A stretch of DNA of 64,000 nt. Origin: Pseudomonas piscis. Lineage in GTDB: Bacteria > Pseudomonadota > Gammaproteobacteria > Pseudomonadales > Pseudomonadaceae. Under the pieces are notes generated by a model that did not search any database, was not told the origin of the DNA, and worked only from the letters and a program-made list of their open reading frames with translations. The stretch covers positions 434,001 to 498,000 of the forward strand of contig NZ_WHUV01000002.1 in the NCBI RefSeq assembly GCF_009380155.1, read 5' to 3'. Each line of letters opens with the position of its first letter. The stretch's first letter is position 1. Positions 9,040 through 17,376 of the stretch are shown here, one piece after another. The position numbers were made by a program, and so were the translations under genes.

Positions 9040-10823
9040 TAACGCTCTCCATCCGGGACTGTCGCAGGCTGCAGTTGCACCAGTGCGCTGAAGGCCGGCA
9101 ACCAGCCCTGGCGCCAATGCTCCAGGGTACCTGGCGGGTGCTGGAACCATGGCTGGGCATCGGCCCCGGGCTGCAGTTCGACCCGGTGCGCGCTGAGGTT
9201 GAGGTCGATGCGCAGCAGGCTGCCATCGCCCAGGCGCCAGCGGGCGGTGAGGGCGCCCTCGGCCAGCACCTCGGCGCCCAGGGCACGGGACCCGGGCAGG
9301 CGCGACACCAGCTCGCGGTGGCGGATCCGCAGCAGTTCGCGGTACAGCGCCCGGGTGGCCTCGGCCTGCTCGCCGTCATGGCCCGGACGCGAGGCCTGGA
9401 AGGTCGACTGGGCATTGGGATCGGGAATGCGCTGGCGTTCTGAGGCATCGGCGAAGGCGCTGAAGGCGGCGAATTCGTCGCGCCGGCCCTGGCGCACGGC
9501 TTCGGCCAGCTCGCCCTGGTGGCTGGTGAAGAACAGGAAAGGCTCCTGCGCCGCCACTTCATCGCCCATGAACAGCAGCGGGATCATCGGTGCCAGCAGC
9601 AACAGCACCGTGGCCGCGTGCAAGGCTTGGGGTGGGGCCAGCTGGTTGAGGCGTTCGCCGAACGCGCGGTTGCCGATCTGGTCGTGGTTCTGCAAGAACA
9701 GCACGAAGGCACTGGGCGGCAAGTGGGCGCTGGGTTCGCCGCGCCGCCGCCCATGGCGGTCCAGGTGGCCCTGGAAGGCGAAGCCCTGGCCCAGGCAGCG
9801 CGCCAGCTGCTGGGTCGGCTGTTCGGCGAAGTCAGCGTAGTAAGCCTCTGTTTCCCCGGTGAGCAACACGTGCAGGGCGTTATGGCCGTCGTCGTTCCAC
9901 TGGGCATCGAAGCCGTGCTGCAACAGGCTGGCCTGGTTCGCCTCGTTCTCCAGGTTGAGCCAAACCTGGCGGTCGCCAGGAACAGCCTCGCGCACCCGCT
10001 GGGCCAGCTCCTTCAGGAAACCCGGATCGTCGATGGCATGCACCGCATCCAGGCGCAGGCCGTCGAAACGGTAGTCCAGCAGCCACATCAAGGCGTTGTC
10101 GATGAAGAAGTCGCGCACCGGCCGGCGACGGAAGTCGATGGCGGCACCCCAGGGGGTCTGCCGGTCCTCGCGAAAGAATGCTCTGGCGTAGCGCTGCAAA
10201 TAGTTGCCGTCGGGGCCGAAGTGGTTGTAGACCACGTCCAGGATCACCGCAAGACCCAGGCCGTGGGCCGCGTCCACCAGGGCCTTGAGTTGCTCGGGCG
10301 TGCCATAGGAGGCTTGCGGGGCATAAGGCAAGACGCCGTCGTAGCCCCAGTTGCGTTCACCGGGGAACTGCGCCAGGGGCATCAGTTCGATGGCCGTCAC
10401 CCCCAGTTCCACCAGCGCCGGCAGCACCTGCTGTACTCCCTGGTAGCCGCCCAGCAAGCCCACGTGCAACTCGTAGATCACCGCTTCGGCCCAGGGCCGT
10501 CCGGCCCACTGTGGGTGCTGCCAGGCATAGGCCTGGGGATCGACCACCAGGCTGGGGCCATGCACGCCGCCGTCCTGGGCCCGGGACGCCGGGTCCGGCA
10601 CTTGCAGTCGGTCGTCGATATTGAACCGGTAGCGGCTGCCCACCGGGCAGCGCACCTGGATCATGAACCAGCCTTCGGGCTGGGGCAGCATGGGCACGGA
10701 CTGGCCGTTGCCCAGTTCCACGCTGACATGGTGCGCATCCGGGGCCCAGAGCGCGAAGCGGGTCCGTTCGGCGTCGAGCAGCACTGCGCCGTGGCGCAGA
10801 CTGGATGGCGTGCTTGCGGGCAT
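9039..10823 (-). CDS. treZ: Malto-oligosyltrehalose trehalohydrolase
   Basis: A 594-residue GH13 enzyme that releases trehalose from maltooligosyltrehalose made by TreY. It has an N-terminal CBM48/E-set domain (about 10-100), then the barrel with nucleophile Asp in D-G-L-R-L-D-A-V-H, Glu in N-L-E-N-E-A-N and Asp in L-Q-N-H-D-Q-I-G-N. The start is 14 bases past the glgA stop with GGGAG upstream. Length is typical. It is the second gene of the operon; the order glgA-treZ-malQ-treY is the one known from other pseudomonads. Confidence 0.95.
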   Translation of the reverse strand: MPASTPSSLRHGAVLLDAERTRFALWAPDAHHVSVELGNGQSVPMLPQPEGWFMIQVRCPVGSRYRFNIDDRLQVPDPASRAQDGGVHGPSLVVDPQAYAWQHPQWAGRPWAEAVIYELHVGLLGGYQGVQQVLPALVELGVTAIELMPLAQFPGERNWGYDGVLPYAPQASYGTPEQLKALVDAAHGLGLAVILDVVYNHFGPDGNYLQRYARAFFREDRQTPWGAAIDFRRRPVRDFFIDNALMWLLDYRFDGLRLDAVHAIDDPGFLKELAQRVREAVPGDRQVWLNLENEANQASLLQHGFDAQWNDDGHNALHVLLTGETEAYYADFAEQPTQQLARCLGQGFAFQGHLDRHGRRRGEPSAHLPPSAFVLFLQNHDQIGNRAFGERLNQLAPPQALHAATVLLLLAPMIPLLFMGDEVAAQEPFLFFTSHQGELAEAVRQGRRDEFAAFSAFADASERQRIPDPNAQSTFQASRPGHDGEQAEATRALYRELLRIRHRELVSRLPGSRALGAEVLAEGALTARWRLGDGSLLRIDLNLSAHRVELQPGADAQPWFQHPPGTLEHWRQGWLPAFSALVQLQPATVPDGER

Positions 10824-10837
10824 TGGTCAGGGCTCCC

Positions 10838-12403
10838 TTACCTGGCGGTGTAGCCCAAGGCCTGGGTCACCAGTTGCTCGTAGAGTTCGGCATAGGGTTC
10901 CACCGCCTGGCACCAGTTGAAGGGCGCGGCCATGGCCCGGCAGCGCATGGCATGCAGCAGCGCGGGCCGGGCGAACACCTGGAAGGCGCGCTGCAAGGCG
11001 GCCTGGTAGCTGGCCACGCTGGACTCGTCGAACAAGAAGCCGGTGACACCGTCGTCGATGGTGTCCGCCAGGCCGCCGGTGTTGCGCGCCACCGGCAGCG
11101 AGCCGAAGCGCTGGGCATACATCTGGCTCAGGCCGCAGGGCTCGTAGCGCGAGGGCATGAGCAGGAAGTCGCTGCCGGCGAACATGCGCCGGGCATCGGT
11201 CTCGTTGAAGCCGATGTGCACGCCGACGCGGCCGGGGAAGCGCCGGGCCAGCTCGCGCATGGCTTGTTCTTCCTCCGGTTCGCCGCGGCCGATGATGGCG
11301 ATCTGGCCGCCCGCGTCGACGATGAACTCGGCCACCGCTTCGGTCAGGTCCAGGCCTTTCTGGTAGACCAGCCGCGATACCACGGCGAACAACGGTCCGG
11401 CGCTTGGCTCCAGGCCGAACAGCTGGCGTACGTGGGCGGCGTTGACGGCCTTGCCATCCCAGTCGCCGATGCCGAAGGGGCAGAACAGGTGCGGGTCGGT
11501 GGCGGCGTCCCAGCTTTCGTCGATACCGTTGGGAATGCCGCTGAGCAGGCCTTGCTGGGTCTTGCTGGCCAGGAAGCCGTCGAGCCCGCAGCCGAAGTCC
11601 GGGGTAGTGATCTCCCGGGCGTAGGTGGCGCTCACCGTGGTGATGTGGCTGGCATAGGCCATGCCCGCCTTGAGGAACGACAGCTTGCCGTAGAACTCCA
11701 TGCCTTCTTGTTGCAGGGCGTGCTCGGGGATGCCCAGTTCCGGGCAGCAGGCCAGGCTGACCACGCCCTGGTAGGCCAGGTTGTGGATGGTGAACAACGT
11801 CGGGGTGCGTTGGCCGCGCCAGTGCATGTAGGCCGGTGCCAGGCCGGCGGGCCAGTCGTGGGCATGCACCAGGTCCGGGCACCAGTGGATCTGCGCCAGG
11901 TTGGCGGCGATATCGGCGGCGGCCAGGCCCAGGCGGGCGAAGCGAATATGGTTGTCCGGCCAGTCGCGGCCGTTGTTGGCGCCATAGGGCGTGCCTTCGC
12001 GCTCATAGAGCTCGGGGCAGATCAGCACGTAGATCACCAGGCCGTCGGGCATGTCCATGCGACCGATCTTGCAGGCCGGCAGCGCGGCATGGCCGCCCAG
12101 TTCGCCGATGACGTGGATTGGGTTCTCGCTGTGCAGGACCTGCGGATAGCCGGGGATCAGCACCCGTACGTCGTGCAGATGGGCCATGGCCCGGGGCAGG
12201 GCGGCGGAGACGTCGCCCAGGCCGCCGGTCTTGACCAGGTCGGTGAGCTCCGAGGTGACGAACAGCACCCGCTTGCGGTTGGGGTTCTGGTGGGCCAGCG
12301 GCAGTATCGTCTTGCTCCCGGGGAGCGGGACCAGGGAATGGCTGCGTCCACCGGCCTGCTGCGGAATGGGTTCTCCCTGGGTATCCAATACGGCGCTGAT
12401 CAT
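10838..12403 (-). CDS. glgA: Glycogen synthase (GT5)
   Basis: A 521-residue GT-B glycosyltransferase that extends alpha-1,4-glucan from a nucleotide-glucose donor. The N-terminal donor-site motif K-T-G-G-L-G-D is at 58-64 rather than near residue 15 as in the enterobacterial enzyme, so there is an extra N-terminal segment of about 43 residues, rich in Gln, Pro and Ser. The C-terminal half carries S-R-L-V-Y-Q-K-G-L-D and the E-P-C-G-L-S-Q and T-G-G-L-A-D donor-binding motifs. The ATG at 12403 has GGGAGA five bases upstream. It heads the alpha-glucan/trehalose operon. No glgC, glgB or treS is in the window. Confidence 0.95.
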   Translation of the reverse strand: MISAVLDTQGEPIPQQAGGRSHSLVPLPGSKTILPLAHQNPNRKRVLFVTSELTDLVKTGGLGDVSAALPRAMAHLHDVRVLIPGYPQVLHSENPIHVIGELGGHAALPACKIGRMDMPDGLVIYVLICPELYEREGTPYGANNGRDWPDNHIRFARLGLAAADIAANLAQIHWCPDLVHAHDWPAGLAPAYMHWRGQRTPTLFTIHNLAYQGVVSLACCPELGIPEHALQQEGMEFYGKLSFLKAGMAYASHITTVSATYAREITTPDFGCGLDGFLASKTQQGLLSGIPNGIDESWDAATDPHLFCPFGIGDWDGKAVNAAHVRQLFGLEPSAGPLFAVVSRLVYQKGLDLTEAVAEFIVDAGGQIAIIGRGEPEEEQAMRELARRFPGRVGVHIGFNETDARRMFAGSDFLLMPSRYEPCGLSQMYAQRFGSLPVARNTGGLADTIDDGVTGFLFDESSVASYQAALQRAFQVFARPALLHAMRCRAMAAPFNWCQAVEPYAELYEQLVTQALGYTAR

Positions 12404-12999
12404 ATGTCTCTCCCGTGTCGTCGATCTGTTTTGGCGTATTGCACGCCGTGCCGGCCGGTTCCTGTGGCCGGGCACGAACGCATCGCACTTCGATCAGCCC
12501 GTGCTGCCCGAGTGCTGAAGCAGAATGGATGGAGGAGTCGCTGCAAGGAATGCACCAGCGGCAGCGGCCCTACCTTTACCCTGACCCTGGGCCGGAACGA
12601 AAAGTTTCGACTTTTTTCCTGCCGCTGTGACTGCCTGGTCACGATGCGAGAGCCAGTCTAGGACAGAAGCCTTGGCGGTGCCGGACGGGGTTCGCGTTTC
12701 GCCGTGGCGCCAGGCAGGACATGGGGTTGCAGCCGACGAAAGGTCGCCCGCGCAGGGTCTGGGGATGCCCGAAATGGGTGCGTCGAGCGCCAGGCGGTCC
12801 GTGATGGGGCATTGGGATCTTCGGGGCTGGCCCGGGTCGCGCGATGGCGGCCGCTGCACTCCCTATGCTGCCTGCGGCAGCGGCTACACGAAGCAGTCTG
12901 CGACCTCGCAACCTTTAGCCGCTGCTGAGACCGTGAAGCTGCGACAAGGTCCGCAAAGCCTTCGGCGGCCAGCCGGGAATCTACTGTGGAGCCTGGGGA
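12404..12999. other. Long intergenic region upstream of glgA
   Basis: About 600 bp between the 5' end of glgA and the 3' end of the yqaA-like gene. It should carry the glg/tre operon promoter. A small AAAAGT-TTCG-ACTTTT hairpin followed by T residues lies at 12600-12616, and a doublet of REP-like repeats at about 12868-12965 (listed separately). The ORFs that cross this region on either strand are rich in Arg, Pro and Gly, lack ribosome sites and match nothing I recognise, so I do not call a gene. Confidence 0.5.
12868..12965. repeat. REP-like repeat pair in opposite orientation (REPIN-like)
   Basis: On the reverse strand 12887-12874 reads GTAGCCGCTGCCGC followed by AGGC; on the forward strand 12916-12928 reads TAGCCGCTGCTGA followed within 25 bases by GCTGCGACAAGGTCCGCA. 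Both resemble the GTAGCCGCTGCCG...GCTGCGA repeat that is common between genes in fluorescent pseudomonads, and the two copies face away from each other. A related core, GTAGCCGTTGCCGA, occurs twice at 43609-43729. The pairing fits a REPIN, mobilised in trans by a RAYT transposase not present here. Confidence 0.5.
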
Positions 13000-13434
13000 T
13001 CAGCCGATCCAGCCCAGGGTCAGCCAGGCCAGCACCGCATAACGCGCGCCCTTGGCCAGGCTGACGATCAGCAGGAAGCGCTTGAGCGGCTCGCCCATCA
13101 CCCCGGCCACCAGGGTCAGTGGGTCGCCGATCAGCGGCAGCCAGCTCAGCAGTAGCGACCAATGCCCGTAGCGCTGGTAATGCACCCGGGCCCGTTGCAG
13201 GTGACGCGGGCCGACGGGGAACCAGCGGCGGTCCTTGTAGTGCTCCAGGCGCTGCCCCAGCCACCAGTTGACCAACGAGCCGAGGACATTGCCCAGGGTC
13301 GCCACCAGCCACAGGCCCAGCACCGACCATTGGCCGTTGAGCAGCAGGCCTGCCAGCAGCGCTTCGGACTGCAGCGGTAGCAGGGTGGCGGCGCCGAAGG
13401 CCGCCAGGAACAAGCCGAAATAGACGCCGATCAA
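13000..13434 (-). CDS. YqaA/DedA-family small membrane protein
   Basis: 144 residues with four hydrophobic stretches, an L-P-L-Q-S-E-A-L motif near residue 20 and the family's G-x-x-x-G-x-x-x-N-W-W-L-G segment near 50-60, typical of the YqaA branch of the SNARE-associated/DedA (VTT) superfamily. Such proteins sit in the inner membrane; DedA relatives are thought to move lipids, but YqaA has no settled role. The start overlaps the DUF411 gene's stop by four bases (ATGA at 13431-13434), so the two are translationally coupled at the end of the copper operon. A role in copper tolerance is inference from position only. Confidence 0.88.
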   Translation of the reverse strand: MIGVYFGLFLAAFGAATLLPLQSEALLAGLLLNGQWSVLGLWLVATLGNVLGSLVNWWLGQRLEHYKDRRWFPVGPRHLQRARVHYQRYGHWSLLLSWLPLIGDPLTLVAGVMGEPLKRFLLIVSLAKGARYAVLAWLTLGWIG

Positions 13435-13880
13435 CGGGCCGGGTAGTCCGCGACCACCACGTCCCGACCTTCCTTGGTCAGGCCGATGACCTGGTAGGCG
13501 TCGGCGCCCATGCCGTCCATTTCCATGCCCGGCGATCCCATGGGCATGCCGGGAGCGGCGATGCCCAGCAGGTCATCGCGCTTGCGCAAGGCCAGGATCT
13601 GCTCGGCCGGCACATGACCTTCGACGAACTTGCCGTCGAGCACCGCGGTATGGCAAGAGGCCAGGCGCGGGGCCACGCCCAGGCGCTGCTTGACGCTGCT
13701 CATGTCGTTCTCGACATGGTCATGGACCTTGAAACCATTGGCTTGCAAATGCTCGATCCACTTTTTGCAGCAGCCGCAGTTGGCGTCGCGGTGCACATCG
13801 ATGTCGATGGGGGCGGCGGCCTGGGCCAGGGAAGTGAATAGCAGGGCGGACAGGGCCGCCAGACGCAGGGTGGATTTCAT
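13431..13880 (-). CDS. DUF411 periplasmic metal-binding protein (CopG-like)
   Basis: 149 residues beginning with a clear Sec signal peptide (about 1-21, ending A-Q-A-A-A). The mature part has the DUF411 thioredoxin-like start H-R-D-A-N-C-G-C-C-K-K-W, a C-x-C-C site, and a later S-C-H-T-A segment and a Met-rich stretch (G-M-P-M-G-S-P-G-M-E-M). Proteins of this family (CopG) bind copper in the periplasm and are found in cop/cus clusters. It lies 131 bp after copB on the same strand and overlaps the yqaA-like gene by four bases. Function in copper handling is well supported by family and context. Confidence 0.9.
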   Translation of the reverse strand: MKSTLRLAALSALLFTSLAQAAAPIDIDVHRDANCGCCKKWIEHLQANGFKVHDHVENDMSSVKQRLGVAPRLASCHTAVLDGKFVEGHVPAEQILALRKRDDLLGIAAPGMPMGSPGMEMDGMGADAYQVIGLTKEGRDVVVADYPAR

Positions 13881-14011
13881 CGGGAGTCTCGTGTGGATCG
13901 AAGGTGGCGCCCTGGGGGCTGCGCGAATCGCCGTGCATTTTGCGTTTTTTGCAGCGCCAGGAGCGAGGCTTGTGTATCAAGGTTATACAAGACACAGGCG
14001 GGCAATCGGGG

Positions 14012-14911
14012 TCAGAACCACAGGCGGACACCCAGTACCAGGCGTGCCTCGCTGCGTTTGTCGCCTTCGGCGCGGGCGTAATCGGCACTGCTGCCGTAGC
14101 TGCGGTTCCAGGTCACGCCCAGGTAGGGGGCGAACTGGCGATCCAGTTCATAGCGCAGGCGCAGCCCGACTTCGGTTTGCGCCAGGCCCGATCCCAGGCC
14201 CCGTTCCGGATCGTTGCGGCCATAGAGGTTGACCTCCATCGTGGGCTGCAGGATCAGGCGGTTGCTCAACAAGATGTCGTAGTCGCCCTTGAGGCGCAGG
14301 GCCGTTTGTCCGCCTTCGCCGAGGTAGGCGGTGACCTGGCTTTCGAAGTTGTACAAGGCCATGCCCTGCAGGCCGATGGCGGCCCAGGTCTGGGGCGAGG
14401 CGGGTTTGAAATCCTGGCGCACACCGCCGACCAGGTCCCACCAAGGGCCGATGGCATGGCCCCAGAGCGCCTCGAGCTCGATTTTCTCGCTGCGACCGTC
14501 GTTGCGTTCGCCTTCGCTGCGCAGCCACAGGCGATCGATATCGCCACCGATCCAGGCATTCATTTCCCAGGCCAGGGTACTGCCGCGGTCGGCATCCTGG
14601 TATTCCAGCTGGTTGATCAGCCAGAGCGAATTGATCGCCTGGTCATGGACACCATGGCCTGACACCTCGGGAAAGGCTGCGCGTCGATCGGCTTCGGTAG
14701 GCGTCGGGATCGGCGTCCGGCTGCGTTCCCGGGCTGGGGTAGGGGCCAGGTCGTGGGCGCCGTGATCCATGGTGGACATCGCGCCGGGCGCCATGCCGGG
14801 CATGCTCCGGTGGTCCATGCCGACAGGGTCGGGCGTGGCATTGGCGGCGCTGGCCACCAGGCCCAGGCCGAGCAGCAAGCCGGGTAACGGCGCAGCAGGC
14901 TGGCGCTTCAT
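14012..14911 (-). CDS. copB: Copper resistance outer membrane protein B
   Basis: 299 residues. A signal peptide (about 1-25, ending A-N-A-T) is followed by a Met/His-rich segment ([17 protein letters not shown]) that would bind copper, then a beta-barrel domain ending in an aromatic residue (V-R-L-W-F) as in outer membrane proteins. CopB is thought to sequester or pass copper at the outer membrane. The ATG at 14911 overlaps the copA stop by four bases, which fixes the start and rejects the 65-residue upstream extension of the frame. It forms the operon copA-copB-DUF411-yqaA. Confidence 0.95.
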   Translation of the reverse strand: MKRQPAAPLPGLLLGLGLVASAANATPDPVGMDHRSMPGMAPGAMSTMDHGAHDLAPTPARERSRTPIPTPTEADRRAAFPEVSGHGVHDQAINSLWLINQLEYQDADRGSTLAWEMNAWIGGDIDRLWLRSEGERNDGRSEKIELEALWGHAIGPWWDLVGGVRQDFKPASPQTWAAIGLQGMALYNFESQVTAYLGEGGQTALRLKGDYDILLSNRLILQPTMEVNLYGRNDPERGLGSGLAQTEVGLRLRYELDRQFAPYLGVTWNRSYGSSADYARAEGDKRSEARLVLGVRLWF

Positions 14912-16689
14912 GACGGACTTCCTTCCTGGTCGATGCGTACTTCGCGGAACATGCCCATCTCCATGTGGTACAGCAGGTGGCAGTGATAGGCCCAGCGGCC
15001 CAGGGCATCGGCGGTGACCCGATAACTGCGGCGGGTGCCGGGGGGCATGTCGATGGTGTGCTTGCGCACCTGGAAGCGTCCCTGTTCGTCCTCCAGGTCG
15101 CTCCATACGCCGTGCAGGTGGATGGGGTGGGTCATCATGGTGTCGTTGACCAGGACAATCCGCACTCGCTCGCCATAGGCCAGGCGCAAGGGCTGGGCGT
15201 CGCTGAACTTGATGCCATCGAAGGACCAGGCGAACTTCTCCATGTGTCCGGTCAGGTGCAACTCGATGGTGCGGCTGGGCTCGCGGCCGTCGGGATCCTC
15301 GAAGGTGCTGCGCAAGTCGGCGTAGGTCAGCACCCGTCGGCCGTTGTCGCGCAGGCCGATCCCGGGGTCGGCGAGTTTTGGCGTCGGGTTCATGGTCTGC
15401 ATGTCCACCAGCGGGTTGCCGCGCTCCGACGCCGGGTGGCGTTGCATCGGCGCCATCTCGCTGGCCTGGCTGTGGTCCATGCCCTGCATGTCGCCATGGT
15501 CCATGGCGGCCATCGGCTCGTGTCCCATTCCCGGCATGTCCCCCATGCCCGCGGGTGCCATGGCGCCGTGGCTCATGCCCATGTCGGCCATGCTCAGCAG
15601 TGGACGCGGATCCAGGGGCGGTACTACGGCGCCCAGGCCGTGGCTCACCGCCAGGGTGCCACGGGCATAGCCGGTACGATCCATGGACTGGGCGAAGACG
15701 GTGTAGGCCGGCTCGCGGCCGGGTTCCACCAGCACGTCGTAGGTCTCGGCCACGGCGATGCGCAATTCGTCGACGCTGACCGGGCGCACCTGTTGGCCAT
15801 CGGCGGCGACCACCGTCATCTGCAATCCCGGGATGCGCACATCGAAGTAGCTCATGGCCGAGGCGTTGATCAGCCGCAGGCGCAGCCGTTCACCGGGCTT
15901 GAACAGCCCGGTCCAGTTGCTGCCCGGGGTCTGGCCGTTGAGCAGGTAGCTGTAGCTGGCGGCGCTGATGTCGGCCAGGTCGGTGGGGCTCATGTTCATT
16001 TCGGCCCACATCTTGCGATCAGCCAGGGTCGCGGCCCAGCCATCGCGGCCGACATCGTCGATGAAGTCGCCCACGGTGCGCTTGTGGTAATTGAAGTAGC
16101 CGGACTGCTTTTTCAGGATCTGCATCAGGCGCTGTGGTGCAAGGTCGCTCCAGTCGCTGAGCAGCAGCACATGCTCGCGATCGTACTGGAACGACTCCGG
16201 CTCCCGGGGATCGATCACCAACGGGCCATAGACCCCGGCCTGCTCCTGCAGTCCGGAATGGCTGTGGTACCAGTAGGTGCCGTGCTGGCGGACCTGGAAG
16301 CGGTACTCGTAGACGCTACCCGGGGCGATGCCGGCGAAACTCAGGCCGGGCACGCCGTCCATGTTGGCCGGCAGGAGGATGCCGTGCCAGTGGATCGAGG
16401 TGTCTTCCTCCAGGCGGTTGTTCACGCGGATGCTCACTGTATCGCCTTCGCGCCAGCGCAGCAGCGGGCCGGGCACGCCGCCATTGATGGTCATCGCAGT
16501 GCGCGGGGTACCGCTGAAGTTCACCGGCGTCTGGCCGATGTGCAGGTCGAACTGTCGACCGCGTATTTCCTGGGGCAGGCCAGGGTTGGCCCGGGGCCAG
16601 GCGGGGGAGTGCCAGAGGCCGCTGCCGGCCAGTGCGCCGGCGACGCCCAGGCCTTTGATCAAGCTGCGTCGTGTTGGATTGCCAAGCAT
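14908..16689 (-). CDS. copA: Copper resistance multicopper oxidase
   Basis: 593 residues. The N-terminus carries a Tat signal (T-R-R-S-L-I-K-G, twin Arg at 7-8), as in all periplasmic CopA oxidases. Copper ligands are visible in S-I-H-W-H-G (100-102) and Y-W-Y-H-S-H-S-G (142-144), and near the end in H-P-I-H-L-H-G and [13 protein letters not shown] Met/His-rich loop ([22 protein letters not shown]) in the middle is typical of the copper-storing type. It oxidises and binds Cu(I). A likely CopR box lies about 82 bp upstream. It leads the four-gene cop operon. Confidence 0.97.
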   Translation of the reverse strand: MLGNPTRRSLIKGLGVAGALAGSGLWHSPAWPRANPGLPQEIRGRQFDLHIGQTPVNFSGTPRTAMTINGGVPGPLLRWREGDTVSIRVNNRLEEDTSIHWHGILLPANMDGVPGLSFAGIAPGSVYEYRFQVRQHGTYWYHSHSGLQEQAGVYGPLVIDPREPESFQYDREHVLLLSDWSDLAPQRLMQILKKQSGYFNYHKRTVGDFIDDVGRDGWAATLADRKMWAEMNMSPTDLADISAASYSYLLNGQTPGSNWTGLFKPGERLRLRLINASAMSYFDVRIPGLQMTVVAADGQQVRPVSVDELRIAVAETYDVLVEPGREPAYTVFAQSMDRTGYARGTLAVSHGLGAVVPPLDPRPLLSMADMGMSHGAMAPAGMGDMPGMGHEPMAAMDHGDMQGMDHSQASEMAPMQRHPASERGNPLVDMQTMNPTPKLADPGIGLRDNGRRVLTYADLRSTFEDPDGREPSRTIELHLTGHMEKFAWSFDGIKFSDAQPLRLAYGERVRIVLVNDTMMTHPIHLHGVWSDLEDEQGRFQVRKHTIDMPPGTRRSYRVTADALGRWAYHCHLLYHMEMGMFREVRIDQEGSPS

Positions 16690-16770
16690 GCCGAGTGAGT
16701 CCTATCAGTCCTGGGATTCAGGTTCAGGCAGAGACTAATCGGCGCTGGCTGTCAGCCAACTGAGGTTCAG

Positions 16771-16786
16771 GTTACAGATTTGTCAG
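16771..16786 (-). promoter_or_regulatory. Candidate CopR box upstream of copA
   Basis: Read on the coding strand of copA this is CTGACA-AATCT-GTAAC. It fits, with one mismatch in the last base, the CTGACA-N5-GTAAT form I recall for CopR-type heavy-metal regulators of Pseudomonas. It lies about 82 bp before the copA start. A second site of the same form is near the copR-like gene (50404-50418). Confidence 0.6.
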
Positions 16787-16843
16787 CGTGGCTGATGGGG
16801 TATCGGGCCCGACCGTCGACGGTATCCGGGCCCAGGCGCTTGA

Positions 16844-17299
16844 TCAGACAGGCGCTGCTTCGAGGAGGCGCTTGAGGTTGTCCAGGGCCTGCTCGCAACA
16901 GCGCTCCATGCGCGAGCGCAAGCCGCCGAGATTGAGGTCGGTGGAGTATTGCAGGCTGTGCTTGAGCAGGGTGCCGCCGCCCTGTTTGCGCAACTGGTAG
17001 TGGACGATGCCATCCAGGGGCGCAGAGCTGAACACGATCTTGAATTCCCTGGGCAGCACTGCGCACAGGACCCGGCAGCTCAGGTGTACCTGCAAGCCCA
17101 GCAGGTTGATGGTTTCGCTGAATCTGTGGCCGGCCGGCAGCGAGCCGCCCAGGCCGGTATCGGCACGCAGGGACCCGGGATGCCATTCGTGCCAGCGGTC
17201 AGGTTGGGAAAGGTAGTAGTAGACCGTATCGATGCTGGCGGCGATGTACCGCTGCTGGCTGATGTATTCGCCCGTCAGGTGGGGCTGGCGCTGGCCCAT
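16844..17299 (-). CDS. SRPBCC (START-like) family protein
   Basis: 151 residues from an ATG at 17299 with GGAGGT 11 bases upstream; a longer frame to 17344 lacks a ribosome site. The pattern I-A-A-S-I-D-T-V-Y-Y-Y-L-S-Q-P-D-R-W-H-E-W-H-P is the usual opening of polyketide-cyclase/SRPBCC proteins, which form a helix-grip fold around a hydrophobic ligand. The predicted protein has no signal peptide or membrane segment. Ligand and role are unknown. It lies alone between the cop operon and the chemoreceptor, same strand, about 155 bp from copA. Confidence 0.8.
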   Translation of the reverse strand: MGQRQPHLTGEYISQQRYIAASIDTVYYYLSQPDRWHEWHPGSLRADTGLGGSLPAGHRFSETINLLGLQVHLSCRVLCAVLPREFKIVFSSAPLDGIVHYQLRKQGGGTLLKHSLQYSTDLNLGGLRSRMERCCEQALDNLKRLLEAAPV

Positions 17300-17376
17300 G
17301 ATGCATGCACCTCCTTGTGGCCGGAGCTGCAAATATAGTCGCACTCCCGCGCTGGGGCGGGAGTGCGCTCGACCAT

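Noticed and set aside
10805..12661. 618-codon forward ORF opposite glgA
   Set aside because: Antisense to a full glycogen synthase; no ribosome site or motif.
12627..13064. 145-codon forward ORF in the glgA upstream region
   Set aside because: No ribosome site, runs through REP-like repeats and into the end of the yqaA-like gene.
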